Made by a program: the position numbers and the translations under genes. Below the pieces are notes generated by a model. That model was given only the letters and a program-made list of their open reading frames with translations, had not been told where the DNA came from and ran no database searches. A stretch of DNA of 39,954 nt, from contig NZ_NOIU01000006.1 in NCBI RefSeq assembly GCF_004136635.1, positions 1 to 39,954 on the forward strand. The letters are read 5' to 3'. Below are positions 31,871 to 39,585 of this stretch, one piece after another. The stretch is from Rothia halotolerans (GTDB lineage: Bacteria; Actinomycetota; Actinomycetes; Actinomycetales; Micrococcaceae). How positions within the stretch are numbered: the stretch's first letter is position 1; each line of letters starts with the position of its first letter.

Positions 31871-32458
31871 GTGGCATACACCGAGGTCGAGGTCTTCATC
31901 CCGGCGGGCGGCCCGCAGGACGCGGAGCGCGAGGAGTTCCTCGACGCCGCCGCGGAGCTCGCGCAGCAGGGGTACCCGATCACCGTCTACGTCCGTGACG
32001 AGGACTCCTGGGCCTTCGAGCAGTGCGAGCACGTGGCGGACATGATCGCGGCATCCGGCGATGCCGTCCTCCCGATCACCCTGCTCGGCCCCCGCATCGT
32101 GGCCTCGTGGATGTACCCCACGAGCGAGCAGATGCAGCGCTTCGCCCGGGCCGACGAGCCCAAGCGCAAGGATCCCCGCTTCTCCGCGGCGGCCGCCGCG
32201 TGCGGCCCCGGCGGCCGGGCGCTCCCCGGCCAGACCGGGGCGTCCGCCGAGCGGCCCCAGCCCTCGGGGTTCGCAGCGGTCCTCGCCGGCGTCGCGGAGA
32301 CCCCGCGCGGCGGCCCCGAGATCGGCGAGCGCCGCAACCTCATGGGAGGCGACGCTGGGGACGGCCTCCCGGAGGGCGGCGAGAGCGCGACGGGGGGCGA
32401 GCAGCGCCCGGCCTCGGGCGGGTGCTGCGGCGGCTCCTGCGAGTGCGGGGGCCACTGA
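31871..32458 (+). CDS. ArsD-like thioredoxin-fold protein with Cys-rich C-terminal tail
   Basis: A 195-aa cytoplasmic protein. Residues 1-95 (EVEVFIPAGGPQDAEREEFLDAA, then VADMIAASGDAVLPITLLGPRIVASWMYPTSEQM) follow the ArsD pattern of an arsenic metallochaperone. The N-terminal cysteine pair (CC in the first loop of ArsD) is replaced by GGP. A disordered Gly/Pro/Ala-rich linker leads to a tail with C185, C186, C190, C192 and H195 (CCGGSCECGGH), which looks like a metal-binding site. GTG 31871 is chosen because GGAGG lies 5 nt upstream. No arsA, arsB or arsR is nearby. The ArsD assignment is by motif resemblance only. Confidence 0.65.
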   Translation: MAYTEVEVFIPAGGPQDAEREEFLDAAAELAQQGYPITVYVRDEDSWAFEQCEHVADMIAASGDAVLPITLLGPRIVASWMYPTSEQMQRFARADEPKRKDPRFSAAAAACGPGGRALPGQTGASAERPQPSGFAAVLAGVAETPRGGPEIGERRNLMGGDAGDGLPEGGESATGGEQRPASGGCCGGSCECGGH

Positions 32459-32502
32459 GCTGACGGCACGACGCCGGGCGGCCGGGAGCGGCCCCGCCCC
32501 CC

Positions 32503-33747
32503 TCAGCCCTCCTCGGCCCGCGCGAGCCGCTCGAAGGCCAGCGCCGCCAGCGCGGCGGCCTGGGTCGGCAGCACGGCGTCGTCGAAGCGCGCCTCCGCCG
32601 AGTGGTTGACCGCCGCCTCGGCCGGATCCACGTCCGGGGGCGCCGCCCCCATGAAGATGAACGCCCCGGGGACCTGCTCCAGCACGTAGGAGAAGTCCTC
32701 GGAGCCCATCACGGCGTGCGGGGCCTCGACGACCTTCTCCTCCCCCAGCACCCCGCGCAGCGTGGCGGCCGCGAACTCCGCCTCGGCGGGGTCGGAGGCG
32801 GTGGGCGGGTACACGACCTCGTACCGGACCTCCGCCTCGCAGCCGTGCGCGGCGGCGATGCCGGCGGCCAGGCGCTCGGCCACCTCGCCGAACCGCTCCC
32901 CCGTCTGCCGGGTCATGGCCCGCACGGTGGCGCCGCAGCTCGCCATGTCGCCGATGACGTTCGGCGCGTCCCCTCCCGCCCGGAGCTGGGTCACGGTCGC
33001 CACGACCGGGTCGAAGACGTTGAACTCCCTCGTCACGGCGGCCTGCAGGGCACCGACGAACTCCACGAGCGGGGGCACCGGGTCCACGGAGGCGGACGGC
33101 GTCGAGCCGTGGCCGCCCTTGCCCTTCATGCTCGCGCTCAGGACGTAGGAGCCGGCCATGATGGGACCGGGCCGGTAGACCGCGAGACCGCTGCCCCGCG
33201 GCATCACGTGGATGCCGTAAGCGGCGACCGGCCGCTCGCCGGTGACCTGCAGCAGCCCCTCCTCGATCATCGGCTGCGCCCCGCCGGGGCCCTCCTCGCC
33301 GGGCTGGAACATGAAGACGATGCTGCCGGCCAGCTCCTCCCGGTGGGCGCTGAGCAGTCGGGCGGCGCCGACCAGGCCGGCGGTGTGCAGGTCGTGACCG
33401 CAGGCGTGCATGTTCTCGTTGAGGGAGGAGAACTCCTCCCCGCTGTTCTCCCGCACGGGCAGGGCGTCCATGTCCCCGCGCAGCAGCACGGCCGGCCCAG
33501 GACGGGCTCCCTCGAGGACCGCGACCACCGAGCTCAGGGACTCGCCCTCGACGATGCGCAGCGGCAGCCCCTCCAGCGCGGCGAGGACCGCGGCCTGGGT
33601 CCGGGGCAGGTGGTTCCCGAGCTCCGGGTGGCGGTGCAGGTCGCGTCGCAGCTCGCGCAGCGACGTCGCAAGGGGGAGGACCTCCTCCGCGAAGCGCCGG
33701 GTCGTCTCCGCGAGCCCTGTCTGAGTGGTGGTGGGAACCGCTGCCAA
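32503..33747 (-). CDS. M20-family amidohydrolase / peptidase
   Basis: Cytoplasmic metal-dependent hydrolase of 414 aa of the M20D group (hippurate hydrolase, N-acyl-amino-acid amidohydrolase). Seen: LRRDLHRHPELG, HACGHDLHTAGLVGAARLL with C116 and H118, FMFQPGEEGPGGAQPMIEEGLL with the catalytic Glu, IHVMPRGSG, and the last ligand in VMGSEDFSYVLEQVPGAF. TTG 33745-33747 is the probable start: GGAGG lies 6 nt upstream and earlier codons lack family similarity. Convergent with the ArsD-like gene. The amide substrate is unknown. Confidence 0.9.
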   Translation of the reverse strand: MAAVPTTTQTGLAETTRRFAEEVLPLATSLRELRRDLHRHPELGNHLPRTQAAVLAALEGLPLRIVEGESLSSVVAVLEGARPGPAVLLRGDMDALPVRENSGEEFSSLNENMHACGHDLHTAGLVGAARLLSAHREELAGSIVFMFQPGEEGPGGAQPMIEEGLLQVTGERPVAAYGIHVMPRGSGLAVYRPGPIMAGSYVLSASMKGKGGHGSTPSASVDPVPPLVEFVGALQAAVTREFNVFDPVVATVTQLRAGGDAPNVIGDMASCGATVRAMTRQTGERFGEVAERLAAGIAAAHGCEAEVRYEVVYPPTASDPAEAEFAAATLRGVLGEEKVVEAPHAVMGSEDFSYVLEQVPGAFIFMGAAPPDVDPAEAAVNHSAEARFDDAVLPTQAAALAALAFERLARAEEG

Positions 33748-33915
33748 AGGATGCCTCCGTGCACATGTGCTGGGACGGCGCGTCGAGCGTCGACGGGTCT
33801 GCCTGGCCCGCGGCATCCGATCCTACGCCCGGCTCCGGTGCGCGACGCCGCGCGCACGGGGTGAGGTCCTTCACCCCTCGGGCACGACGACGTCGGCACC
33901 CCGGCGTCGTCGGGC

Positions 33916-34476
33916 TCAGCGGGCGGACGCGTCCCGGGAGGCCTCCCGCTCGAGCTCGCCGAACAGCAGCTCCAGGTCCGCGGCCCCCTGCCCCCAGTCG
34001 TAGACGGTGAGCCAGAAGGTGGGGGCGCACCGGGCGCTGATCTCGATGAAGCCCTCGCCCACCGGGCGGCACCTGAGGGTGATCCGCTCGCCCCACGACC
34101 ACCACGAGAGCCCGCGCGTCACGCGGGCAGTGGCGGGCGACAGCGACTCCACTCTCAGGGAGGGGATCCGCGCCACGGCGTCCTCGAGGAGGCTCGGGAC
34201 GTCGTCGAGGCCCGCGGGAACCTCGACCCGGCCCTCGCTGCGCGCGCCCCGCCCGGCGATGCCGTAGGCACCGTTCGGCGCGGAGGTCCTCCGGGCGCCG
34301 AGGAGGACCAGGAGCAGGAGGCCGAGCAGCGGGGGAAGCAGCCATGGCGTGGTCGTTCCCCACCAGCGCGCGAGCAGGGAGGCGGCCCCCAGCGCGACCG
34401 CGAGGGCCACCAGGAACCACGAGAACGTCCACCAGGGGCTCCGGGTCACCGGCCTCTCACGCTTCCTCGTCAGCAT
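33916..34476 (-). CDS. hypothetical membrane protein, DUF1499-like domain
   Basis: A 186-aa protein with two N-terminal membrane helices (about 15-36 and 43-60) followed by a soluble domain of about 115 residues. The domain shows VEVPAGLDDVPSLLEDAVARIPSLRVES, a tryptophan-rich GLSWWSWGERITLRCR, and FIEISARCAPTFWLTVYDWGQGAADLELLF, resembling DUF1499-type domains. Function unknown. ATG 34474-34476 has GGGAGG almost touching it; GTG 34449 with GAGAGG upstream is an alternative. Same strand as the small protein to its right, about 150 nt apart. Confidence 0.7.
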   Translation of the reverse strand: MLTRKRERPVTRSPWWTFSWFLVALAVALGAASLLARWWGTTTPWLLPPLLGLLLLVLLGARRTSAPNGAYGIAGRGARSEGRVEVPAGLDDVPSLLEDAVARIPSLRVESLSPATARVTRGLSWWSWGERITLRCRPVGEGFIEISARCAPTFWLTVYDWGQGAADLELLFGELEREASRDASAR

Positions 34477-34626
34477 CCTCCCAGGTTTTCAGCTCGCCTC
34501 AAGGTGCCGCAAGGACCGGGGCTGGGATGAAGCGCACCCGGAGGGACCCCCGGCGCGCCCGGAAGGTCCCCCGGGCGCCCCGGCCGAGCCAGACCGGCAC
34601 AGGTGGCCCCTCAGGACCCCAGTGCC

Positions 34627-34923
34627 TCAGGCGCCCGAGGCCGCCGAGTACCGCCGTCCGATGCCGGGTCCCCGGTCCTCAGCGGCCCAGCCCGGCGCCG
34701 GCTGGTCGACCTCGAGCCGGTGGGTGCGCCCCACCAGGAACCACGTGACCGGGCCGAGGAACGGGAAGGCGAAGATGGCCAGGGCCCACAGGATCTTCCC
34801 CGCGCCGGTGTAGCGCTCGGAGATCATCACCGAGATCAGCGCGCCGACGAAGAGGGCGATGGCCGCCGCGGCGACCAGGCCGAAGCCGATGAGGAGGAGG
34901 ATGTCAGGTGTCGTGAAGTTCAT
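34627..34923 (-). CDS. small membrane protein with PLDc_N-type N-terminus
   Basis: A 98-aa protein with two membrane helices (ILLLIGFGLVAAAAIALFVGALISVMI and ILWALAIFAFPFLGPVTWFLVG). The second matches the short domain found at the start of cardiolipin synthases (W-x-L-x-I-x-x-x-P-x-x-G-x-x-x-Y/W), which also occurs alone in many actinobacteria. The C-terminus is hydrophilic. ATG 34921-34923 is 6-7 nt after GGGAGAG. It follows the gabP terminator hairpin, so probably has its own promoter. Confidence 0.8.
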   Translation of the reverse strand: MNFTTPDILLLIGFGLVAAAAIALFVGALISVMISERYTGAGKILWALAIFAFPFLGPVTWFLVGRTHRLEVDQPAPGWAAEDRGPGIGRRYSAASGA

Positions 34924-34959
34924 GCCTCCACTCTCCCGTGCGGCGTCGTGCCGGACATC

Positions 34960-34993
34960 AGAGCCACCTATCGAGCGGGGTAGGGCTGGCTCT
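34960..34993 (-). terminator. hairpin at the end of gabP
   Basis: AGAGCCA (34960-34966) pairs with TGGCTCT (34987-34993), with CTA/TAG pairing inside. The right arm overlaps the gabP stop codon. No T tract follows on the minus strand. Confidence 0.55.
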
Positions 34994-36476
34994 ACTCCCG
35001 CCCGGCCTCCGAGGACGACGTCGCCGCGGCGGCCACCCGGCGCCGGGCGAGGCTCCGACGCACCAGCGGCCAGAACAGGACGAGCACCGCCGTCGCGATC
35101 AGGCTGGTCCAGACCTGCGTCCGGCCGTCCTCGGACATCAGCATGATCACCAGCACCGCGCCGATCGCCGCGATCAGCAGGATGTTCAGCCACGGGTGCA
35201 GCCACATCCTGAGCTTGAGCCCGGCGACCTCTTCCGGCGTCATCCTCTGGCGCAGGCGCATCTGCGTCAGGGCGATGAACACGTAGACGAAGAGCGCGAC
35301 CAGGCCGGCGGAGTTCATGATGAACTGGAAGATCCCGGTGCCGGGGGCCGCGAAGTTCACGATCGCTGCCGCCACCCCGCCGACGGTCGAGGCCAACAGC
35401 GCGGCCACGGGGACCCCGCGCCGCGAGCGCTTCGCCACAATCCGCGGGGCGAAGCCCTCCTGGGCCAGCGCGGCGAACATGCGCGAGGCGGAATACAGGC
35501 CGGAGTTCAGCACCGAGAGCACGGCGGTGAAGATGATCAGCTGCATCACCGTGGCCGCGCCGGGCAGCCCGAAGAGGGTGAACACGTAGGTGAAGGGCGC
35601 GTTGGAGACGTCGGTCGGCTCGGGCAGCTCGTCCCACGGCACGATCGTCACGATGACCAGCACGGCGCCGACGAAGAACAGCAGGATGCGCCAGATGACC
35701 GTGCTGGTCGCCTGCCGGATGCCCTTGGCCGGGTCCTCGGACTCGGCGGAGGCCATCACCGCGATCTCCGTGCCGAAGTAGGAGAAGATCACCAGCGCGA
35801 CGCCGGTGAAGGCCACCCCGAAGCCGTGGGGAGCGAAGCCGCCGTGCTCCCAGAGGTTGGGGACGGCGAAGGCGGCGTCGGGCCACAGCCCCAGGGCGTA
35901 GAGCACGCCGGCCACGAGGAAGACGACGATTGCGAGCACCTTGATGCTCGCCAGCCAGAACTCGACCTCGCCGAACGTCCGCACGGAGATCAGGTTGGTC
36001 CCCACGAACACCGCGAGCAGCAGCAGCGACCACCCCCACGCCGGGAGGAAGGGGAACCAGCCGCCCAGCGTCTCCCCGCCGAGCACCGCCTCGTAGGCCA
36101 GCACCCCGACCCAGAAGTACCAGTACAGCCAGCCCACCAGGTACGCGGCCCAGTCGCCGAGCCCCACCCGCGCGTACTCCATGAACGAGCCGATGGCCGG
36201 GCGCGCAGCGGCCATCTCGCCGAGCATGCGCATCGCGAGGAAGACCAGCAGCCCGCCGATCAGGTACGAGAGGACAGCGGCGGGCCCCACGCTCCTGATC
36301 ACGTTCCCCGAGCCGACGAAGAGGCTCGCGCCGATGATGCCGCCGAGGGTGATCATGGTGACGTGCCGGGAGCGCAGCCTGCTCCCGCCCGCCGCCTTCC
36401 TCCGCGGCTGGACGGTCCCGGCGGTGGTCTGCGGGGAGACCGGCCGGTCGTAGGGGGACTCGTTGTCTGCGGGCAC
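34992..36476 (-). CDS. gabP: GABA permease-type amino acid transporter (APC family)
   Basis: Integral membrane amino acid:proton symporter of 494 aa with 12 helices. Seen: HVTMITLGGIIGASLFVGSGNVI (the unwound TM1 substrate loop), RMLGEMAAARPAIGSFMEYA, FSYFGTEIAVMASAESEDPAKGI, and RMFAALAQEGFAPRIVAKRSRRGVPVAA. Context downstream of gabT and patD supports GABA as substrate; the family also carries other amino acids. GTG 36474-36476 has only a weak GGCGGGG upstream. It is separated from gabT by a strong hairpin, so expression may be reduced or independent. Confidence 0.9.
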   Translation of the reverse strand: MPADNESPYDRPVSPQTTAGTVQPRRKAAGGSRLRSRHVTMITLGGIIGASLFVGSGNVIRSVGPAAVLSYLIGGLLVFLAMRMLGEMAAARPAIGSFMEYARVGLGDWAAYLVGWLYWYFWVGVLAYEAVLGGETLGGWFPFLPAWGWSLLLLAVFVGTNLISVRTFGEVEFWLASIKVLAIVVFLVAGVLYALGLWPDAAFAVPNLWEHGGFAPHGFGVAFTGVALVIFSYFGTEIAVMASAESEDPAKGIRQATSTVIWRILLFFVGAVLVIVTIVPWDELPEPTDVSNAPFTYVFTLFGLPGAATVMQLIIFTAVLSVLNSGLYSASRMFAALAQEGFAPRIVAKRSRRGVPVAALLASTVGGVAAAIVNFAAPGTGIFQFIMNSAGLVALFVYVFIALTQMRLRQRMTPEEVAGLKLRMWLHPWLNILLIAAIGAVLVIMLMSEDGRTQVWTSLIATAVLVLFWPLVRRSLARRRVAAAATSSSEAGRE

Positions 36477-36539
36477 TGGACCCCGCCTTTCTCTCTGGGA
36501 ACTCCTCCGCGGCGTCGGCGGAAGTCCGGGACCGCGCGC

Positions 36540-36585
36540 GACGACGCCCCGGGCCGTCCCAGCAGGGAGGTCCCGGGGCGTCGTC
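36540..36585 (-). terminator. 14-bp hairpin between gabT and gabP
   Basis: Bases 36540-36553 pair exactly with 36572-36585 (GACGACGCCCCGGG with its inverse). Part of the 18-nt interior can extend the stem (TCCC with GGGA). It begins 11 nt past the gabT stop. No T tract. Either terminates gabT or attenuates read-through to gabP. Confidence 0.75.
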
Positions 36586-36596
36586 CTGACATGAAT

Positions 36597-37937
36597 CTAG
36601 ACGGTGCGGATCGCTTCCACCAGCACGTCCAGCGCCTGGCCCAGCAGGTCCTCGCCGATGGTCAGCGGGGGCAGCAGACGGATCACGTTGCCGTAGGTGC
36701 CGCAGGTCAGGATGACGACGCCGCGCTCCAGGCAGTACGCCGCGATCTCCTTCGCCGCGCTCGGGTGCGGGGCCTTCGAAGCCGAGTCGGCGACCAGCTC
36801 GATCGCGAGCATCGCGCCGCGCCCGCGGACCTCGCCCACGACGTCGAGCTCCTCGGCCAGCGGGTCCAGCACGCCCCGGACCTGCGCCTCGATGGCTTTC
36901 GCCCGGGCGTTGAGGTCCCAGTCCTCCATGGTCTCGATCGAGGCCAGCGCGGCGGCGCAGGCGACCGGGTTGCCGCCGTAGGTGCCGCCCAGCCCGCCGG
37001 GGCCGACGGCGTCGAGCAGGTCCGCCCGTCCGGTCACCGCGGAGAGCGGCATGCCGCCGGCGATCCCCTTGGCCAGGGTCATCAGGTCCGGCACCACGCC
37101 CTCGTGGTTCACGGAGAACCACTCGCCGGTGCGGCAGAAGCCGGCCTGGACCTCGTCGGCGATGAACACGACGCCGTTCTCCTTGGCCCACTCGGCCAGG
37201 CGCGGCAGGAAGCCGTCCTCGGGGACGATGAACCCGCCCTCGCCCTGGATCGGCTCGATCAGGATCGCCGCGACGGTGTCCGCGCCGATCTGCTTCTCGA
37301 TCTGCAGGATCGCCCGCTCCGCGGCCTCCTTGCCCCCGATCGGGGCGGCCTCGCGGTAGGGGTAGTTCATCGGCACCCGGTAGACCTCGGGTGCGAAGGG
37401 GCCGAAGCCGGACTTGTACGGCGCGGCCTTGGCCGTGAGCGCCATGGTCAGGTTGGTGCGGCCGTGGTAGGCGTGGTCGAAGACGACGACGGCGTTGCGC
37501 CCGGTCGCCGAGCGCGCCACCTTCACCGCGTTCTCCACGGCCTCGGAGCCGGAGTTGAACAGCACGGTGCGCTTCTCGTGGTCGCCCGGCGTCATGCCGT
37601 TGATCTTCTCGGCGACCTGCACGTAGCCCTCGTAGGGGGTGACCATGAAGCAGGTGTGGGTGAAGTGCTGCGCGGACTCCTGCACGGCCTGCACGACCTT
37701 GGGGGCGGAGGCGCCCACCGAGGTCACGGCGATGCCGGCGCCGAGGTCCACCAGCGAGTTGCCGTCGACGTCGACGATCACGCCGCCGTCAGCGTCGGCC
37801 GCATAGACCGGGACCGAGCTGGCGACGCCGCCGGGCACGGCCTTGCCGCGGCGCTCGGCGAGCTCCTGCGAGCGGGGACCGGGGAACTGGTCGGTCAGGT
37901 GGATCTGCTGCGGCAGCCGGTAGGTGATCTCGGACAT
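36597..37937 (-). CDS. gabT: 4-aminobutyrate-2-oxoglutarate transaminase
   Basis: PLP-dependent class III aminotransferase of 446 aa that converts GABA and 2-oxoglutarate to succinate semialdehyde and glutamate. Seen: VDLGAGIAVTSVGASAPKV, LFNSGSEAVENAVKVAR, DHAYHGRTNLTMALT, IEPIQGEGGFIVPEDGFL, FIADEVQAGFCRTG with the cofactor Asp, and the Schiff-base Lys K290 in LAKGIAGGMPL. ATG 37935-37937. Lies between patD and gabP in a GABA/putrescine cluster, with hairpins on both sides. Confidence 0.95.
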   Translation of the reverse strand: MSEITYRLPQQIHLTDQFPGPRSQELAERRGKAVPGGVASSVPVYAADADGGVIVDVDGNSLVDLGAGIAVTSVGASAPKVVQAVQESAQHFTHTCFMVTPYEGYVQVAEKINGMTPGDHEKRTVLFNSGSEAVENAVKVARSATGRNAVVVFDHAYHGRTNLTMALTAKAAPYKSGFGPFAPEVYRVPMNYPYREAAPIGGKEAAERAILQIEKQIGADTVAAILIEPIQGEGGFIVPEDGFLPRLAEWAKENGVVFIADEVQAGFCRTGEWFSVNHEGVVPDLMTLAKGIAGGMPLSAVTGRADLLDAVGPGGLGGTYGGNPVACAAALASIETMEDWDLNARAKAIEAQVRGVLDPLAEELDVVGEVRGRGAMLAIELVADSASKAPHPSAAKEIAAYCLERGVVILTCGTYGNVIRLLPPLTIGEDLLGQALDVLVEAIRTV

Positions 37938-37977
37938 GGGAGGCACTTCTTTCTGACGTGGATGTGGAAGACGTGGG

Positions 37978-38015
37978 CGACCCGAGCCGCCGACGGGCGT
38001 CGGGGGCTCGGGTCG
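37978..38015 (-). terminator. hairpin between patD and gabT
   Basis: CGACCCGAGCC (37978-37988) pairs exactly with GGCTCGGGTCG (38005-38015); inside, CCGAC pairs with GTCGG around GGGC. It lies about 40 nt before the gabT start and 100 nt past the patD stop, so could be a terminator or a leader structure. Confidence 0.65.
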
Positions 38016-38119
38016 CGGTCGCGGGTCGGCGCCACCGCGGATGCGGGGCACCCCTCACCCGCGGGAGGCCGTGCCGGGCCGACAGGGCCGGACCGGGCCA
38101 CCGGGGCGCGGTCGCGGGG

Positions 38120-39550
38120 TCAGGCGCTGATGTCGTGCATGACGTGCTTGACGCGGGTGTACTCCTCCACCGCGTACTGCGAGAGGTCCTTGCCGTGGCC
38201 GGACTCCTTGAATCCGCCGTGCGGCATCTCGGCGGCCAGCACCACGTGGGTGTTGACCCAGACGCAGCCGAAGTCGAGGTCCCGGGAGACCCGCATGGCG
38301 GTGCCGTGGTCCGAGGTCCACACCGAGGAGGCCAGGGCGTAGCGGACGTCGTTGGAGAGCTCCACGGCCTCCTCCTCGGAGGAGAAGCCCTGGACGGTGA
38401 GCACCGGGCCGAAGGTCTCCTCCTGGACGATGGCGTCGTCCTGGCGGACCCCGGAGATCACGGTCGGGGCGACGAAGAAGCCCTTCTCGCCGACCTGGCG
38501 GCCGCCGGTCTCGACCACGGCGTGCTCGGGCAGGGAGCCCAGCTTCTCCATGACGGTGTTGAAGTGGTTCACGTTGTTCAGCGGGCCGTAGTAGTTCTCC
38601 GAGTCGTCCGCGGAGCCGGTGGCGGTGGCCTCGGCGGCCTCGACCAGCAGGCGGGTGAACTCCTCGCGGGCCGACTCCTCGACCAGCACGCGGGTCACCG
38701 CGGTGCAGTCCTGGCCGGCGTTGAAGTAGCCGAACTCGGTCAGCATCTTCGCGGTGCGCTTCAGGTCCGCGTCGGCGAAGACCACGGCCGGGGCCTTGCC
38801 GCCGAGCTCCAGGTGGGTCTGCTTGAGGTCCTCCGCGGCGGCCTTCGCCACGGCCCGGCCGGCGCGCACCGAGCCGGTGATCGCGACCAGCTGCGGGGTC
38901 GGGTGGCTGACCAGCGCGGCCCCCACGCTCCCGTCGCCCAGGACCACGTTCACGACGCCGGCCGGGAAGATCTCCGAGATCAGCTCGGCCAGCACCAGGG
39001 TCGACTCCGGGGTGGTGTCCGAGGGCTTGAGCACCACGGTGTTGCCCGCGGCCAGGGCCGGCCCGAGCTTCCACACCGCCATGTCCAGCGGGTAGTTCCA
39101 GGGCGTCACCTGCGCGACGACGCCGACCGGCTCCCGGCGGACGTAGGAGGTGTGGTCCTCCACGAACTCGGTGACGGCCTTGCCCTCCAGGGTCCGGGCG
39201 GCGCCGGCGAAGAAGCGGATCTGGTCCGCGCCGCCGTGGATCTCCTCGCTCATGATGGCCTCGCGGGGCTGGCCGGTGTTGCGGTGCTGGGTGTCGGCCA
39301 GCCGCTGGGCGTTGGCCTCCATCGCGTCGGCCAGGTCCAGCAGCATCTTCTGCCGCTCGGAGGGCGTGGTGCGCCGGAAGGTCTTGAAGGCCTCGCGGGC
39401 GGCGTCGAAGGCGGCGTCGATCTCCTCGGCGGTCGAGATCGGCGCCTGGGCGACCGTCTCGCCGTCGACCGGGTTCACGATGTCCAGGACATCGGTGGCG
39501 GACGAGTCGACGAACCGCCCGTTGATGAAGTTCTTGAGTCGAGTGACCAT
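38120..39550 (-). CDS. patD: gamma-aminobutyraldehyde dehydrogenase
   Basis: NAD-dependent ALDH of 476 aa that oxidises 4-aminobutyraldehyde, from putrescine, to GABA. Seen: VTPWNYPLDMAVWKLGPALAAGNTVVLKPSD, ITGSVRAGRAVAKAA, E248 in HLELGGKAPAVVFADAD, catalytic C282 in NAGQDCTAVTRV, and EETFGPVLTVQGF. The aminobutyraldehyde/betaine-aldehyde type is indicated by GQDCTA and by the gene context beside gabT. ATG 39548-39550 follows AGGA (in CACAGGAGGACACC). Strongly GC-rich (about 80 % in 38821-38880), unlike the neighbouring gabD end. Confidence 0.9.
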   Translation of the reverse strand: MVTRLKNFINGRFVDSSATDVLDIVNPVDGETVAQAPISTAEEIDAAFDAAREAFKTFRRTTPSERQKMLLDLADAMEANAQRLADTQHRNTGQPREAIMSEEIHGGADQIRFFAGAARTLEGKAVTEFVEDHTSYVRREPVGVVAQVTPWNYPLDMAVWKLGPALAAGNTVVLKPSDTTPESTLVLAELISEIFPAGVVNVVLGDGSVGAALVSHPTPQLVAITGSVRAGRAVAKAAAEDLKQTHLELGGKAPAVVFADADLKRTAKMLTEFGYFNAGQDCTAVTRVLVEESAREEFTRLLVEAAEATATGSADDSENYYGPLNNVNHFNTVMEKLGSLPEHAVVETGGRQVGEKGFFVAPTVISGVRQDDAIVQEETFGPVLTVQGFSSEEEAVELSNDVRYALASSVWTSDHGTAMRVSRDLDFGCVWVNTHVVLAAEMPHGGFKESGHGKDLSQYAVEEYTRVKHVMHDISA

Positions 39551-39585
39551 GGTGTCCTCCTGTGTGGTCGGTGCTGCGGGCCGGG

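Noticed and set aside
34938-38342. Long plus-strand open frame opposite gabP and gabT
   Set aside because: Composition is low-complexity (Arg/His/Gly/Asp runs) and it lies antisense to two well-conserved genes with all their motifs.
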